NCBI RefSeq assembly: GCF_002591895.1
Contig: NZ_NISX01000011.1
Coordinates: forward strand, 91,730 to 155,729
Direction: 5' to 3'
DNA length: 64,000 bases
Origin: Lacimicrobium alkaliphilum
Lineage (GTDB): Bacteria; Pseudomonadota; Gammaproteobacteria; Enterobacterales; Alteromonadaceae
Position 1 is the stretch's first letter; each line of letters begins with the position of its first letter. Below are positions 1 to 9,551 of the stretch, in pieces. The notes beneath the pieces are model-generated. The model ran no database searches, had not been told where the DNA came from, and saw nothing but the letters and a program-made list of their open reading frames with translations. A program made the position numbers and the translations under genes.

Positions 1-1
1 G

Positions 2-61
2 GCGTTCAGACAACAAATGGGCATGACGCCGAGCGAATATCGTGATCGATTTCAAAAGTGA
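2..61 (+). CDS. AraC-family regulator, C-terminal end (partial)
   Basis: The window opens inside a reading frame whose last 19 residues contain the pattern G-M-T-P-S-E-Y-R-D-R-F. This is the typical end of the AraC/XylS helix-turn-helix domain. The stop is TGA at 59-61. The rest lies outside the window, so the effector and targets cannot be named. It ends 87 bp before the serine hydrolase gene on the same strand and could regulate it, but that is only positional. Confidence 0.7.
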   Translation, partial: AFRQQMGMTPSEYRDRFQK

Positions 62-148
62 TCAGCAATTTTCAGTATCAATAAGACGTTAGCCGCCTGC
101 TGCTCTAGCCTTCTGAACCATCGCCCATATTAGGTTCAGGAGCACAAG

Positions 149-1408
149 ATGCGCAAACTTACCTTATTCACCGTTATTTTTATTCTCATCGCCGGCTATA
201 TTATGCTGGCCCCGGTTTATCAGTTTTATGCCCACCGCGGCAAAGTCCCTATGCTCCCCTGGGGCTATCTGACCATCCCCACTGACAGCCCCGGTTTTTC
301 TGAGGTAAAGGATGACCGCTATACACAAGCCGGGAAGACAATGATTGAAATACTCGAGTCACATCGCCAGAAAATTAACAGCCCCGGCATTTCAGCGGCA
401 GTGGCCATCGACGGTAAACTGGTCTGGCGCGGAGGTTCAGGCTGGGCTGATATTAAGGCCAACAAGCCCGTCAATGCACAAACTCAGTTTCGGATAGGCA
501 GTACGTCAAAAGCACTTACCTCGACTTTACTGGCTCGCCTGGTGCAGAAAAATACCCTGAATTTAGACACACCCTTATCCCGTTTCGACGTGTCGGCGTT
601 AAATCCGGCATGGGATGTTATCACGCCCAGGCAGCTGGCTTCCCATATGGCGGGTATTCCCCATTATGGCGACAATACTGAATGGACTGGCCTGTACCGG
701 TTTATGACCATTAACACCCGGTATGAGGATGTGCTGGATGCAGTGCGGCTGTTTGATGACAGCGACATGCTCTTTGCGCCCGGTGAAGACTTCAGCTATT
801 CCAGCCTGGGAACGGTTTTACTGAGCGCCGTGATGCAGCAAGCCGCTCAGGTCCCCTACCAACAGCTGATGCAAACGGAGGTTCTTGCACCCCTGGATAT
901 GCAGCACACACATCCGGAGCCTCCTATGGGTACGGCCTCAGAAAGTATGGCCCGTTTTTACTGGCGCGAGGATGAGTCGCACCCCGTTGTCCGGCCCTGG
1001 CGGGACGTGGATCTGAGCCATCGGCTGGCCGGTGGAGGTTTTATCTCAACACCTTCTGATTTGGTTAAGCTGGGACTGGGGTTTATCAATAATGAATTTA
1101 TCCGGCCACCTGTTCGCCAGCAGTTCTGGACTGTACAAACACTAAATAATGACAAGCCTAACGAACAACATTATGCCATTGGCTGGCGCGTGCCCCGGCA
1201 CGACTATGGCGAGGGTATTGCTGAACTGTTAACCGCCAATCACGGCGGCGTTTCTCGTGGTTCACAAAGCTGGCTGATGGTGATTCCAGAGTACAATATG
1301 GCTGTGGCGGTAAATATTAATACCAATACGGATACGTTCTGGGACTTTGGCAGTGTCTCTACCGAGCTGGCCAGAACCTTCATTACCCAACGGCAACGAA
1401 CCCGGTAA
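149..1408 (+). CDS. Serine hydrolase, beta-lactamase/PBP-C fold
   Basis: A 419-aa serine hydrolase of the beta-lactamase / class C (AmpC, esterase EstB-like) superfamily. The SxxK nucleophile motif is S118-T-S-K121, the second motif is Y217-S-S, and the third is H365-G-G. An N-terminal hydrophobic segment (residues about 3-22) suggests a signal anchor and periplasmic exposure. A good ribosome-binding site (AGGAG) precedes the ATG. Members range from D-aminopeptidases and esterases to beta-lactamases; YSS in place of YxN and HGG in place of KTG fit an esterase or peptidase better than a true beta-lactamase, so substrate is open. It converges with the crotonase gene, with two bases between the stops and no clear terminator. 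Confidence 0.85.
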   Translation: MRKLTLFTVIFILIAGYIMLAPVYQFYAHRGKVPMLPWGYLTIPTDSPGFSEVKDDRYTQAGKTMIEILESHRQKINSPGISAAVAIDGKLVWRGGSGWADIKANKPVNAQTQFRIGSTSKALTSTLLARLVQKNTLNLDTPLSRFDVSALNPAWDVITPRQLASHMAGIPHYGDNTEWTGLYRFMTINTRYEDVLDAVRLFDDSDMLFAPGEDFSYSSLGTVLLSAVMQQAAQVPYQQLMQTEVLAPLDMQHTHPEPPMGTASESMARFYWREDESHPVVRPWRDVDLSHRLAGGGFISTPSDLVKLGLGFINNEFIRPPVRQQFWTVQTLNNDKPNEQHYAIGWRVPRHDYGEGIAELLTANHGGVSRGSQSWLMVIPEYNMAVAVNINTNTDTFWDFGSVSTELARTFITQRQRTR

Positions 1409-1410
1409 AA

Positions 1411-2226
1411 CTAAAAGGTCGTTCTGTCCTTAAACGGCTTTGGCGCCTGATCTTTTGCCAGACCGTTTTGCATGGCAATACGCTGATTTTTGCGCCCCAG
1501 AATGCGCAGCTGGATAAGCCGCTCCCACAGCAGTGCGCTACGGGTGTCTCTCTTCCAGGTCTTTTTAAACAGGGCCTTGGCAGCGGCCACCGCATCGGGA
1601 CTTTTTTCACATAAGGTTTGCGCCAGCTCTTGTGCAGATTGAAGCGGTTCGTCGCTGATTCTACTGATAAGGCCATATTCCGCTCCCTGCTCTGCGCTAA
1701 ATATCCGCCCGGTCATGGTCAGCTCCTGGGCAATATCCACCCGGGTCAGGCGCGACAGCGTGACGGTACCACTCATATCGGGGATCAGGCCCCATTTGCC
1801 TTCCATAATGGCCAGCCGGGCATCCGGTGTGGCGATTCGATAATCACACCCCAGGATAATCTGCATACCGCCGCCAAAACAGTTGCCGTGTACCGCCGCG
1901 ATTACCGGCATGGGTAAATCCCGCCAGATATGGGCAATGCGCTGAAAGCGGTTATCTTTTGACCAGGGCAGTTTAAGGAAGAACTTCACCGCCATAGAGG
2001 GGTTCTTCGCCACCGAGGCAAAGTCCAGCCCGGCACAAAATGACTCGCCAGCCCCTTTTAAGATCACACAGCGAATACTGCGGTCTTTTTTGATGGCTTT
2101 AGCGGCATCCAGCAAGCCATAGAACATGGCTTCATTCAGACCATTGTGCTTATCAGGGCGGTTTAAGGTCACGGTGGCAATATCGCCCTGCTTTTCCAGT
2201 AATACAGTGTTATTGGTGCTGTTCAT
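1411..2226 (-). CDS. Crotonase / enoyl-CoA hydratase-isomerase family protein
   Basis: A crotonase-fold protein of about 271 aa. The oxyanion-hole segments are visible as A-G-L-D-F after S-F-C and as the G-G-G-M stretch in H-G-N-C-F-G-G-G-M. In the catalytic region E-G-K-W-G-L-I-P-D-M the second acid is Asp. That arrangement recalls dienoyl-CoA isomerases more than classical hydratases, so the reaction is not assigned. The ATG at 2226 is preferred; a GTG at 2256 would add ten residues without family character, and neither start has a strong Shine-Dalgarno. It lies downstream of katG on the same strand but behind the katG terminator, so it is probably a separate unit. Confidence 0.85.
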   Translation of the reverse strand: MNSTNNTVLLEKQGDIATVTLNRPDKHNGLNEAMFYGLLDAAKAIKKDRSIRCVILKGAGESFCAGLDFASVAKNPSMAVKFFLKLPWSKDNRFQRIAHIWRDLPMPVIAAVHGNCFGGGMQIILGCDYRIATPDARLAIMEGKWGLIPDMSGTVTLSRLTRVDIAQELTMTGRIFSAEQGAEYGLISRISDEPLQSAQELAQTLCEKSPDAVAAAKALFKKTWKRDTRSALLWERLIQLRILGRKNQRIAMQNGLAKDQAPKPFKDRTTF

Positions 2227-2319
2227 GTTGTGCCCGGCGAAAAGAGGTCTGACCACACTCTAGCAAGATCAAGCAGGCTTTTCACCGCTTTTAATAACCG
2301 AGTACTTTGCACAAGACAT

Positions 2320-2358
2320 AAAAAAAGCGGCAGCCTGAACCAGTGCTGCCGCCCTTTT
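2320..2358 (-). terminator. Rho-independent terminator of katG
   Basis: A perfect 8-bp stem (GCGGCAGC at 2327-2334 with GCTGCCGC at 2345-2352) has a 10-nt loop. On the minus strand it is followed by a run of T (2326-2320). It lies 14 bases past the katG stop. Confidence 0.85.
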
Positions 2359-2372
2359 TAGCCGGATGCTAC

Positions 2373-4640
2373 CTAGCGATCCAGATTCATCACCTTGCTC
2401 CAGGCTTTGACAAAGTCCTGTACAAACTTCTCTTTCGAGGTGTCGTATGCATAGACTTCGGCTACCGCCCGCAGCTCTGAGTTAGAGCCAAAGATAAGAT
2501 CCACCGGTGTTGCGGTCCACTTAGGTTCACCTGACTGACGATCCATGCCCTGATATATGCCATCCGTGTCAGTTTTCTTCCATAATGTGCCCATATCCAG
2601 CAGGTTCACAAAAAAGTCATTGCTGAGCGCACCGGGCCGGTCTGTGAATACACCATGATCCATGCCCTTGTAATTGGCATCCAGCACGCGCATACCGCCG
2701 ACCAGTACTGTCATCTCAGGTACGGAAAGGTTCAGCTGATCAGCTTTGTCTACCAGTGTCACGGTAGGCGACTCATAGCTTCTGCCGGCATCATAATAGT
2801 TACGGAAACCATCGGCAGTCAGTTCCAGAAAACCAAAGGAATTGGTATCGGTTTGCGCCTGTGTGGCATCCCCGCGACCAGGCTTGAAGGGTACATCCAC
2901 CTCAAAACCAGCGTTTTTAGCGGCTTGTTCAATGGCAACGGCACCACCGAGTACAATCATATCCGCCAGCGAGACCTTTCTGGGCTTCAGGAAGCCGTTG
3001 TTAGCATCCTGCTGAATCGCTTTAAGCTCCTCAACCACTTTGGCCACTTCATCGGGATTGTTCACTTCCCAGTCTTTTTGTGGCGACAATGCCAGGCGGC
3101 CACCATTAGCACCACCGCGCATATCTGAATCACGGTAACTGGCCGCTGAAGCCCAGGCCACCCGCACCAGCTCAGGCACACTCAGATCGGTATCGAGGAT
3201 ACGCTGCTTCAGCCTTGCCACATCCGCCTGATTAATCGTCGACTGACTGTCAGCGGCAATCGGATCCTGCCAGATATGAATTTCATCAGGCACTTCACTG
3301 CCCAGGAAATTACGTGGCGGGCCCATATCCCGGTGCGTCAGCTTATACCAGGCTTTAGCGAATGCCTGTTGATACACCTTTGGATCGGCCAGAAAGCGCT
3401 CGGCAATCTTGCGATACGCGGGGTCGGCCTTAAGTGCCAGATCGGCGGTGGTCATTACCGGTGGATTAAACTTGCCTTCAATATGCGCATCCGGTACCGC
3501 TTTATGCAGTGACTCATCAGTAGGGATCCACTGAATGGCCCCGGCCGGGCTGCGAGTTTGCTTCCATTCAAAGCCGAGCAGGTTACTTAAATACAAGGAG
3601 GTCCAACGGGTGGGCTGCTGCGTCCAGGCCCCCTCAAGCCCACTGGTGATGGTATCTTCAGAATGTCCCTTGCCACATTTATTCTTCCAGCCCAGGCCCT
3701 GCTCTTCAATGCCTGCCCCACCGGGCTCTTTTCCCAGACAATCAGAAGGCTTGTGGGCACCGTGCATTTTACCAAAGGTGTGACCACCAGCAATCAATGC
3801 CACCGTTTCTTCATCGTTCATGGCCATACGTGAAAAGGCCACTCTGATGTTCTTAGCAGAACCCATTGGATCAGGCTTACCTTTGGGACCTTCGGGATTC
3901 ACATAAATCAGCCCCATATGCGTAGCACCTAACGGGCGCTGTAGCTTGCCTTCACGGTCTTCACGGTCACTGGCCAGCATTTCCACTTCCGGGCCCCAGT
4001 AGACAATATCCGGTTCCCAGTCATCGGCTCGGCCACCGGCGAAACCATAAGTATCAAAGCCCATGTTTTCCAGTGCCACATTACCGGCCAGTACTATCAG
4101 GTCCGCCCAGGACAATGCTTCACCATACTTTTGCTTAACCGGCCAGAGTAAGCGTCTGGCTTTATCCAGACTGGCGTTATCGGGCCAGCTGTTGAGCGGG
4201 TCGAAGCGCTGCTGCCCGCCACCAGCGCCGCCACGGCCATCCAGAGTCCGGTAAGTACCGGCGCTGTGCCAGGTCATACGGATAAAAAACGGACCATAGT
4301 TACCAAAATCAGCAGGCCACCAATCCTGAGAGGTAGTCAGCAAGGCATCGATGTCTTTTTTGGCGGCCTCAAGATCGAGTTTGCTGAACGCCTGTGCATA
4401 GTCAAAGTCGGCACCAAGAGGATTAGAGCGACCGTCATGATCCCTCAGTGGCGATAAATCCAGTTGTTCCGGCCACCAAAACTGATTCGATCTGGCCTGA
4501 CCGGGCTTAACACTGCCGGTACCTGAAGCACCTTTTGGCTTGGTCATCTCCGCCGTTTCTGCCAGTACCGGTCCGGACAAAAAAGTCAGGCTCACCAGCG
4601 TGGCCAGCGCAGAGCGCAGTAGCATGGGGTGTTTATTCAT
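2373..4640 (-). CDS. katG: Catalase-peroxidase KatG with signal peptide
   Basis: A 755-aa bifunctional haem catalase-peroxidase that removes hydrogen peroxide. The distal haem pocket R121-M-T-W124-H125 and the proximal ligand H287 in A-G-G-H-T-F-G-K are present. The length matches the duplicated two-domain family. The N-terminus (about residues 1-27, ending V-L-A-E) reads as a Sec signal peptide, so the enzyme is probably periplasmic, as known for E. coli O157 KatP and a Legionella KatA; most KatG are cytoplasmic. A GAAGGAAG ribosome-binding site precedes the ATG. The upstream 340 bp hold its promoter; no OxyR site was confidently identified. Confidence 0.97.
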   Translation of the reverse strand: MNKHPMLLRSALATLVSLTFLSGPVLAETAEMTKPKGASGTGSVKPGQARSNQFWWPEQLDLSPLRDHDGRSNPLGADFDYAQAFSKLDLEAAKKDIDALLTTSQDWWPADFGNYGPFFIRMTWHSAGTYRTLDGRGGAGGGQQRFDPLNSWPDNASLDKARRLLWPVKQKYGEALSWADLIVLAGNVALENMGFDTYGFAGGRADDWEPDIVYWGPEVEMLASDREDREGKLQRPLGATHMGLIYVNPEGPKGKPDPMGSAKNIRVAFSRMAMNDEETVALIAGGHTFGKMHGAHKPSDCLGKEPGGAGIEEQGLGWKNKCGKGHSEDTITSGLEGAWTQQPTRWTSLYLSNLLGFEWKQTRSPAGAIQWIPTDESLHKAVPDAHIEGKFNPPVMTTADLALKADPAYRKIAERFLADPKVYQQAFAKAWYKLTHRDMGPPRNFLGSEVPDEIHIWQDPIAADSQSTINQADVARLKQRILDTDLSVPELVRVAWASAASYRDSDMRGGANGGRLALSPQKDWEVNNPDEVAKVVEELKAIQQDANNGFLKPRKVSLADMIVLGGAVAIEQAAKNAGFEVDVPFKPGRGDATQAQTDTNSFGFLELTADGFRNYYDAGRSYESPTVTLVDKADQLNLSVPEMTVLVGGMRVLDANYKGMDHGVFTDRPGALSNDFFVNLLDMGTLWKKTDTDGIYQGMDRQSGEPKWTATPVDLIFGSNSELRAVAEVYAYDTSKEKFVQDFVKAWSKVMNLDR

Positions 4641-4914
4641 TTTCTGCTTCCTTCATTCACGATTGACTCTGATGATTCAGCGAATCTACCATCGTTATTC
4701 ACCGGCCACCTGGGCAGTTACTGTCAGGGCAAGAACTGCCCCTTTGCCTGTGGTTTGATGAAAACAGCACAAACCCGCTGTTTTTAATCAAACAGAAGCA
4801 TAGACACAAAGTTGTTAATTGGGAGTTAAATAAAAGCGATTGCCCTAATCGTGAAAAGCTATACCAGGGCAAAAGAGTAAAGGATAAAAACGAATCTGAG
4901 GATTAGACTGATTT
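4641..4914. other. Gap upstream of katG
   Basis: This non-coding stretch lies between katG (leaving leftwards) and the terminator of the S41 protease gene. It must contain the katG promoter. It is AT-rich around 4780-4915, but no specific operator or convincing -35/-10 pair was identified. Confidence 0.5.
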
Positions 4915-4962
4915 GGCAAAAAAGTTGATACCCTCCACCCGGGAAAGCGGGCAGAGGGTATA
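4915..4962 (-). terminator. Rho-independent terminator of the tricorn-type protease gene
   Basis: On the minus strand a long nested hairpin (outer arms ATACCCTC and GAGGGTAT, inner GCCCG/CGGGT) is followed by CAAC and six T. It starts about 20 bases after the protease stop codon. Confidence 0.85.
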
Positions 4963-4981
4963 CAAAACATACTATCCTGTT

Positions 4982-7900
4982 CTACTGTACAGGCACTGGA
5001 ACCCGAACTGGAGCTTCAGGCTGAGACTTAATCGGTGATTGGTATGTTTCAAGCTCTTCCAGACCAACCTCGATTGCTTTGTCCAGCTGAGGATCACGGC
5101 CCTGAGCTGTACTACGGGTCCATTGCTCAACATTAATATCAGGCGCAACGCCCTCGTTCTCAACCTGCCAGTTGCCTTCCATGTCGTAGAAACCTGAACG
5201 CGGTGCAGTCATTCTTCCTCCATCCACAAAGGCAGGCACCCCCCAGATACCAACCAGACCACCCCAGGTGCGTTTACCCACCAGCTTGCCCAGGCCGTAA
5301 TAACGAAACATGTAAGGCAACATATCGCCACCGGAGCCGGATACTTCATTAATCAGCATGACCTTGCTCCCCCAGATTCCGAGACCGGGACTACTCAATG
5401 GTTCATCCGGTGAAAACGGATTATTAAAGAAGCCATTCAGCTCACGGCGCAGAGCATCAATAATGTGATCAGCAATAAAACCACCATGATTAAAACGCTC
5501 GTCAATGATCACACCAGGCTTATCCGCCTGCGCATAAAAGTAGCGATTAAATGAGTTATAACCTTCTTCGCCGGTGTTCGGCACCCAGACATAAGCAAGC
5601 TTGCCCTTCGACTGTTGCTCCACATATTGACGATTTTGCTCTACCCAGTGATTCTTACGCAAAGCATTATCGTCCTTAATCGGCTTAACCTCATAGTCTG
5701 TCCGGGTATCAGATGAATCGGGATGACCTATCGTGACTGTGGTTACCTGGGACAATGTACCTTCAAAATAAGAGTATATATTGCGGTCCGGATCAACAGG
5801 TTCTCCATTCACGGCAAGCAGATAACTATTGTCATCGATAAGATGAGCGACTTTACCCAGCGGCGCTTTGACATTGTCATTGGCAAAGAATGATTCCCCG
5901 GTATAAATATGGGCAAGTCTTACTCCTTCCTCGTCCATCACCATATCAACACCCAGCAAACCTACCTGAGTTTTTGCCACGTCCGGTTTGTCGCCAACAG
6001 AAGTGTAAGAATGGCCGATTGATACTTCACCGCCCAGAGTATCCAGCAAATACGTCATATCCACCGGATGTCTGACCGATTCCACCAGCGGTTTATAAGT
6101 ATCGTATACTGCATCCCAGTCCGCTCCATGAAAATTATCTACATACAGGTAATCTCTCTGATAACGCCAGGCTTCGCGAAAGATTTGCTGCCACTCCTGC
6201 TGAAAGTTAACCCTTTTTTTAAGTTCCACCTTGAGCGTCTTATCCTTTTTTGAAGAACCTTTGGCAGCGTCAATCACGCGATAACTGGACTTGCTTTTCA
6301 CCAGTAGCGACTTACCATCGACAGACACCCGAAAGTCATCGATCTTATCTGCCAGTTTTTTCACCTTCCGTGACTTGGGGTCGAAACTCATCAGATCAGA
6401 AGCTTTTTCTCCTTTGGCGTCCTTGTAGTTACTGATAAAAAACAGCTTGCCATCTTTACCGCTGGCAAGGTGACTGAAATGCCCTGCTTCGGCCGTAACA
6501 GGCTGGATACGACGGTTAAATCCGGCCAGGTCAAACTCAATATTGGCAATTTCCTGCTGAGCACTGTCATCCGCTGGTTCTTTTTCTTCCTCTTCGCTGG
6601 AGTTGTCTGTAGCAACCTCTTCTTCATCAGAGCGAAGGGGCAAAAGCGGCTTGCTATCATCGTTAACCGCTGCTGCATACAGATGATAGTCAGGCGTAAA
6701 GCTGATACTCGACATATCCAGCCAGGAAGCCTTAGGACCGTAATCAACACTGGCAAAGAAATATATGTACTCGCCGGAGGCATCCCATACCGGCCAGCGC
6801 GTTTCTGCCATCCCATGGGTAAGCTGCATGCTCTTGCGTTTCTCTACTGAGTAAAGATGTAACTCGCGGAACATATTAACATTCTGTTTTGTATACAAAA
6901 TATAACGACTGTCCGGTGACCAGCTTGGCATCATGTCGGGTTCCGGATGCACTCTGGGATTGGTATCAATAATTTTGGTGGTCTGGTTTTCCCGGTTAGC
7001 CACCCAGAGTTGTTGTGAGGAATCAGTAAACAACAAGCGTTTCGAATCCGGCGACCAGTGTAAATCCTGGTAGAACCCTTTACCGGCCAGAGAAATCGTT
7101 GTCTGATGCTTGCCGAACTGATCACTGATTTGAAGCTCATACTCGCCGGATTCATCAGTAAACCACGCGATAAACTGGCCATCATCAGACCAGGCAGGTG
7201 CATGCTCTCTGCTGCCGGAGCTGTTGCTTAACGCCCGCGGCGAACCATGCTCTACCGGAACAGTAAAGATATCACCTCTGGCACTGAATACCGCCCGTTT
7301 ACCACGAGGGGAGAAATTAAAGGCTGTAATATGCTCATGGGCATTTACATATCCCTCCCTGGCCCAGAAAAAATCTCCGCTGACGTCAATATTAAGTTTC
7401 ACCGGCGCACCGCCATCGCGCTGAATGTACAGATCGCCAAGGTACTCGTACACCAGATTATCACCGTCAACGGTGAAGCCCATTACATCGTAGTCATCGT
7501 GGCGGGTAACCTGCTGAACCTGCTTATTCTGCGGGGAGAACTTAAAAACATTGGTCACTTTCGAACGATTAGATAAAAAGTAAATATCACCGTTTGACGA
7601 CCACAGCGGATCCACCTCGAAGTCATTATTAAAAGGCAAATCGTATTCTTTCAGGTCATCCAGATTAATGATACGCAGGGCCTGGTTTTGCCCGCCGCGG
7701 TAATTGCGCCACCCTCGGTCCCAGAATCCGGCTCGACGAAAAACAACTTGTTCACCACTGGCATTGTAGTCCCCGTCAAAGGCCCTTTGCATTGGCAACA
7801 TCTGCGGGTTGCCACCATCAATACTGACAGTGAAAAGCCTTGGCCAGTTGCGTGGTGCCGAGTATCTGGGTGAGCGAAACAGCACCTGTTTACCATCAGG

Positions 7901-8242
7901 TGTCCATCCCACCGCCTCATCATTACCGGGGTGAAATGTCAGGCGGCGAACATCGCCGCCGTTAATACTGACCAGATAGACATCTTTATTACCATTGTAT
8001 TCGCCGCTAAAAGCAACATACTTACCATCCGGAGAAATAACGGGAGAATCCTCACTGCCCTGATAACTGGTGAGACGATGTACCGGCCCCCCCTTCAGAG
8101 TGGTCTTCCATAAATCATTGGCATAAGTGAAGACAAGCGTGTCATCATGAAGCGTTGGTTGCCTGAGCAACTGTGTTGCACCGGCTGTAAATGAAAGTGC
8201 CAGCAAGGTACAGACGTAACAAAAGTGTTTTAGACTCATCAT
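4982..8242 (-). CDS. Tricorn-type S41 peptidase with beta-propeller repeats
   Basis: A 1086-aa exported homologue of tricorn core protease (archaeal tricorn about 1071 aa). A signal peptide (residues about 1-22) is followed by repeated S-P-D-G-K/S-P-D-S-R units of WD40-like PD40 propellers, an acidic linker rich in Glu near residues 545-570, a PDZ-like region, and a C-terminal S41 catalytic domain. The nucleophile is S970 in N-E-V-S-G-S-G-G-D; the expected upstream His is in D-N-F-H-G-A-D. It probably degrades peptides in the periplasm. It is divergent from the WYL regulator, with about 220 bp between the starts. The gene is intact with its own terminator. Confidence 0.93.
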   Translation of the reverse strand: MMSLKHFCYVCTLLALSFTAGATQLLRQPTLHDDTLVFTYANDLWKTTLKGGPVHRLTSYQGSEDSPVISPDGKYVAFSGEYNGNKDVYLVSINGGDVRRLTFHPGNDEAVGWTPDGKQVLFRSPRYSAPRNWPRLFTVSIDGGNPQMLPMQRAFDGDYNASGEQVVFRRAGFWDRGWRNYRGGQNQALRIINLDDLKEYDLPFNNDFEVDPLWSSNGDIYFLSNRSKVTNVFKFSPQNKQVQQVTRHDDYDVMGFTVDGDNLVYEYLGDLYIQRDGGAPVKLNIDVSGDFFWAREGYVNAHEHITAFNFSPRGKRAVFSARGDIFTVPVEHGSPRALSNSSGSREHAPAWSDDGQFIAWFTDESGEYELQISDQFGKHQTTISLAGKGFYQDLHWSPDSKRLLFTDSSQQLWVANRENQTTKIIDTNPRVHPEPDMMPSWSPDSRYILYTKQNVNMFRELHLYSVEKRKSMQLTHGMAETRWPVWDASGEYIYFFASVDYGPKASWLDMSSISFTPDYHLYAAAVNDDSKPLLPLRSDEEEVATDNSSEEEEKEPADDSAQQEIANIEFDLAGFNRRIQPVTAEAGHFSHLASGKDGKLFFISNYKDAKGEKASDLMSFDPKSRKVKKLADKIDDFRVSVDGKSLLVKSKSSYRVIDAAKGSSKKDKTLKVELKKRVNFQQEWQQIFREAWRYQRDYLYVDNFHGADWDAVYDTYKPLVESVRHPVDMTYLLDTLGGEVSIGHSYTSVGDKPDVAKTQVGLLGVDMVMDEEGVRLAHIYTGESFFANDNVKAPLGKVAHLIDDNSYLLAVNGEPVDPDRNIYSYFEGTLSQVTTVTIGHPDSSDTRTDYEVKPIKDDNALRKNHWVEQNRQYVEQQSKGKLAYVWVPNTGEEGYNSFNRYFYAQADKPGVIIDERFNHGGFIADHIIDALRRELNGFFNNPFSPDEPLSSPGLGIWGSKVMLINEVSGSGGDMLPYMFRYYGLGKLVGKRTWGGLVGIWGVPAFVDGGRMTAPRSGFYDMEGNWQVENEGVAPDINVEQWTRSTAQGRDPQLDKAIEVGLEELETYQSPIKSQPEAPVRVPVPVQ

Positions 8243-8464
8243 TATTCCTATTATTGTTGATATTATTACCCTTTCCTAAGGCGAAAAATTACCGCAAACC
8301 CGCCACCGTAGTCTCAGCCTAATGCAACTTTCTATAAATTTCATACATATAAGTGAAGAAGAAATTTCTCAGCGACTTATAACTTAGCGACTAAATGGCA
8401 TTGCTTTACAACCCTGTCAAAATAAACCACACTAGCGGCAAAGCTCACCATTGCCCGACGAATA

Positions 8465-9331
8465 ATGCTCCGACAACTCAGTTTTGCTCAAAAGCAGCGC
8501 CTCGCATACATCGACTTCTGCTTATTATTCAAAGGGGCTATTTATCGCCAGGATCTGATCAACCGATTTGAAGTTGGTCTCTCAGCGGGCTCCCGGGATT
8601 TCAGTATCTATAAGGAACTGGCTCCGGCTAACCTGAACTATGATTCGCGGGAGAAACGGTATTTTCAGACCGAACAGTTCAAACCATTGTTTGAACACGA
8701 TGCCCAGCGCACTCTGGTAAAACTGGCCAATGATATTTCTGATGGCTTTGATGCTATTGGCGACATTCACTTCCCGGTAGAGTCCCCGTCCAGTCTGAAT
8801 ATACCGGATATCTATATTGTTGCGCGCCTGGTACAGGCGATTCTCAGTGGCAAGTCGGTCAATGTAGTTTACACCTCTCTTTCCAGCGGTTCCGGAGATC
8901 GTGATTTAGTACCCCATTCCATTGTAGATAACGGCCTGCGCTGGCATGTACGGGCCTTTGACCGCAAGACCCAGAGTTTCAGAGATTTTGTCCTGACCCG
9001 AATCAGCAAAGTCACCATCAAAGCACCACCGCAACCTCACGAAGAAGTTGAAGCCGACCAGGAATGGCAACGGCTGATTCCCCTGCAACTGGTGCCTCAC
9101 CCTAAGAACGTGCAACACCCCACCGCCATTGAAATGGACTATGGTATGGAAAATAGTCAGTTGCTGATTAACGTACGTGCTGCCATGGCCGGTTATCTGC
9201 TCAGACGCTGGAATGTGGATTGTACCGAACGGGCCACCCTAAAAGGTGCCGAATATCAGTTATGGTTACAAAACCGCTTTACCCTGAATAATGTGGATAA
9301 TCTTGCTATCGCTCCGGGGTATAACCTTTAG
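8465..9331 (+). CDS. WYL-domain regulator of BrxR/CapW type
   Basis: A 288-aa DNA-binding protein. The N-terminal winged helix has the signature order L-A-Y-I-D-F, then I-Y-R-Q-D-L-I-N-R-F, then Y-K-E-L-A-P-A-N-L-N-Y-D. The middle is a WYL domain (R-W-H-V-R-A-F-D near residue 160, then F-V-L-T-R-I), followed by a C-terminal extension. This layout matches BrxR/CapW regulators, which in other bacteria repress BREX, CBASS and other defence operons. No defence operon adjoins it here; neighbours are the divergent tricorn protease and an M3 peptidase. The start has no good Shine-Dalgarno, so the exact ATG is less certain. Assignment is from recalled family features, not a search. Confidence 0.8.
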   Translation: MLRQLSFAQKQRLAYIDFCLLFKGAIYRQDLINRFEVGLSAGSRDFSIYKELAPANLNYDSREKRYFQTEQFKPLFEHDAQRTLVKLANDISDGFDAIGDIHFPVESPSSLNIPDIYIVARLVQAILSGKSVNVVYTSLSSGSGDRDLVPHSIVDNGLRWHVRAFDRKTQSFRDFVLTRISKVTIKAPPQPHEEVEADQEWQRLIPLQLVPHPKNVQHPTAIEMDYGMENSQLLINVRAAMAGYLLRRWNVDCTERATLKGAEYQLWLQNRFTLNNVDNLAIAPGYNL

Positions 9332-9551
9332 TCAGTGACGCCATCACAGTAAAGCACTGTTGCCGCCGGCTGGCATTGACAACACCAGCTCAGCCCCAGG
9401 TGGATTGCAATGTCTGGTCAATAGCGATAGTTTCAGCAGTCGCAGTATTATTCATACAGAACAATGTCTCGCCTGTGATCGGCCAGCCTCATTCCAGCCG
9501 GTCCGGGTTGGCGACAAACATCCCCCATAAAAACATAAAAAGAGGATAACG

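Noticed and set aside
149..1408. True antibiotic-resistance beta-lactamase
   Set aside because: The second and third motifs are Y-S-S and H-G-G rather than Y-x-N and K-T-G, which fits esterase/peptidase relatives better.
2655..3128. 157-codon plus-strand frame within katG
   Set aside because: Antisense shadow of a well-conserved gene, no ribosome-binding site or domain.
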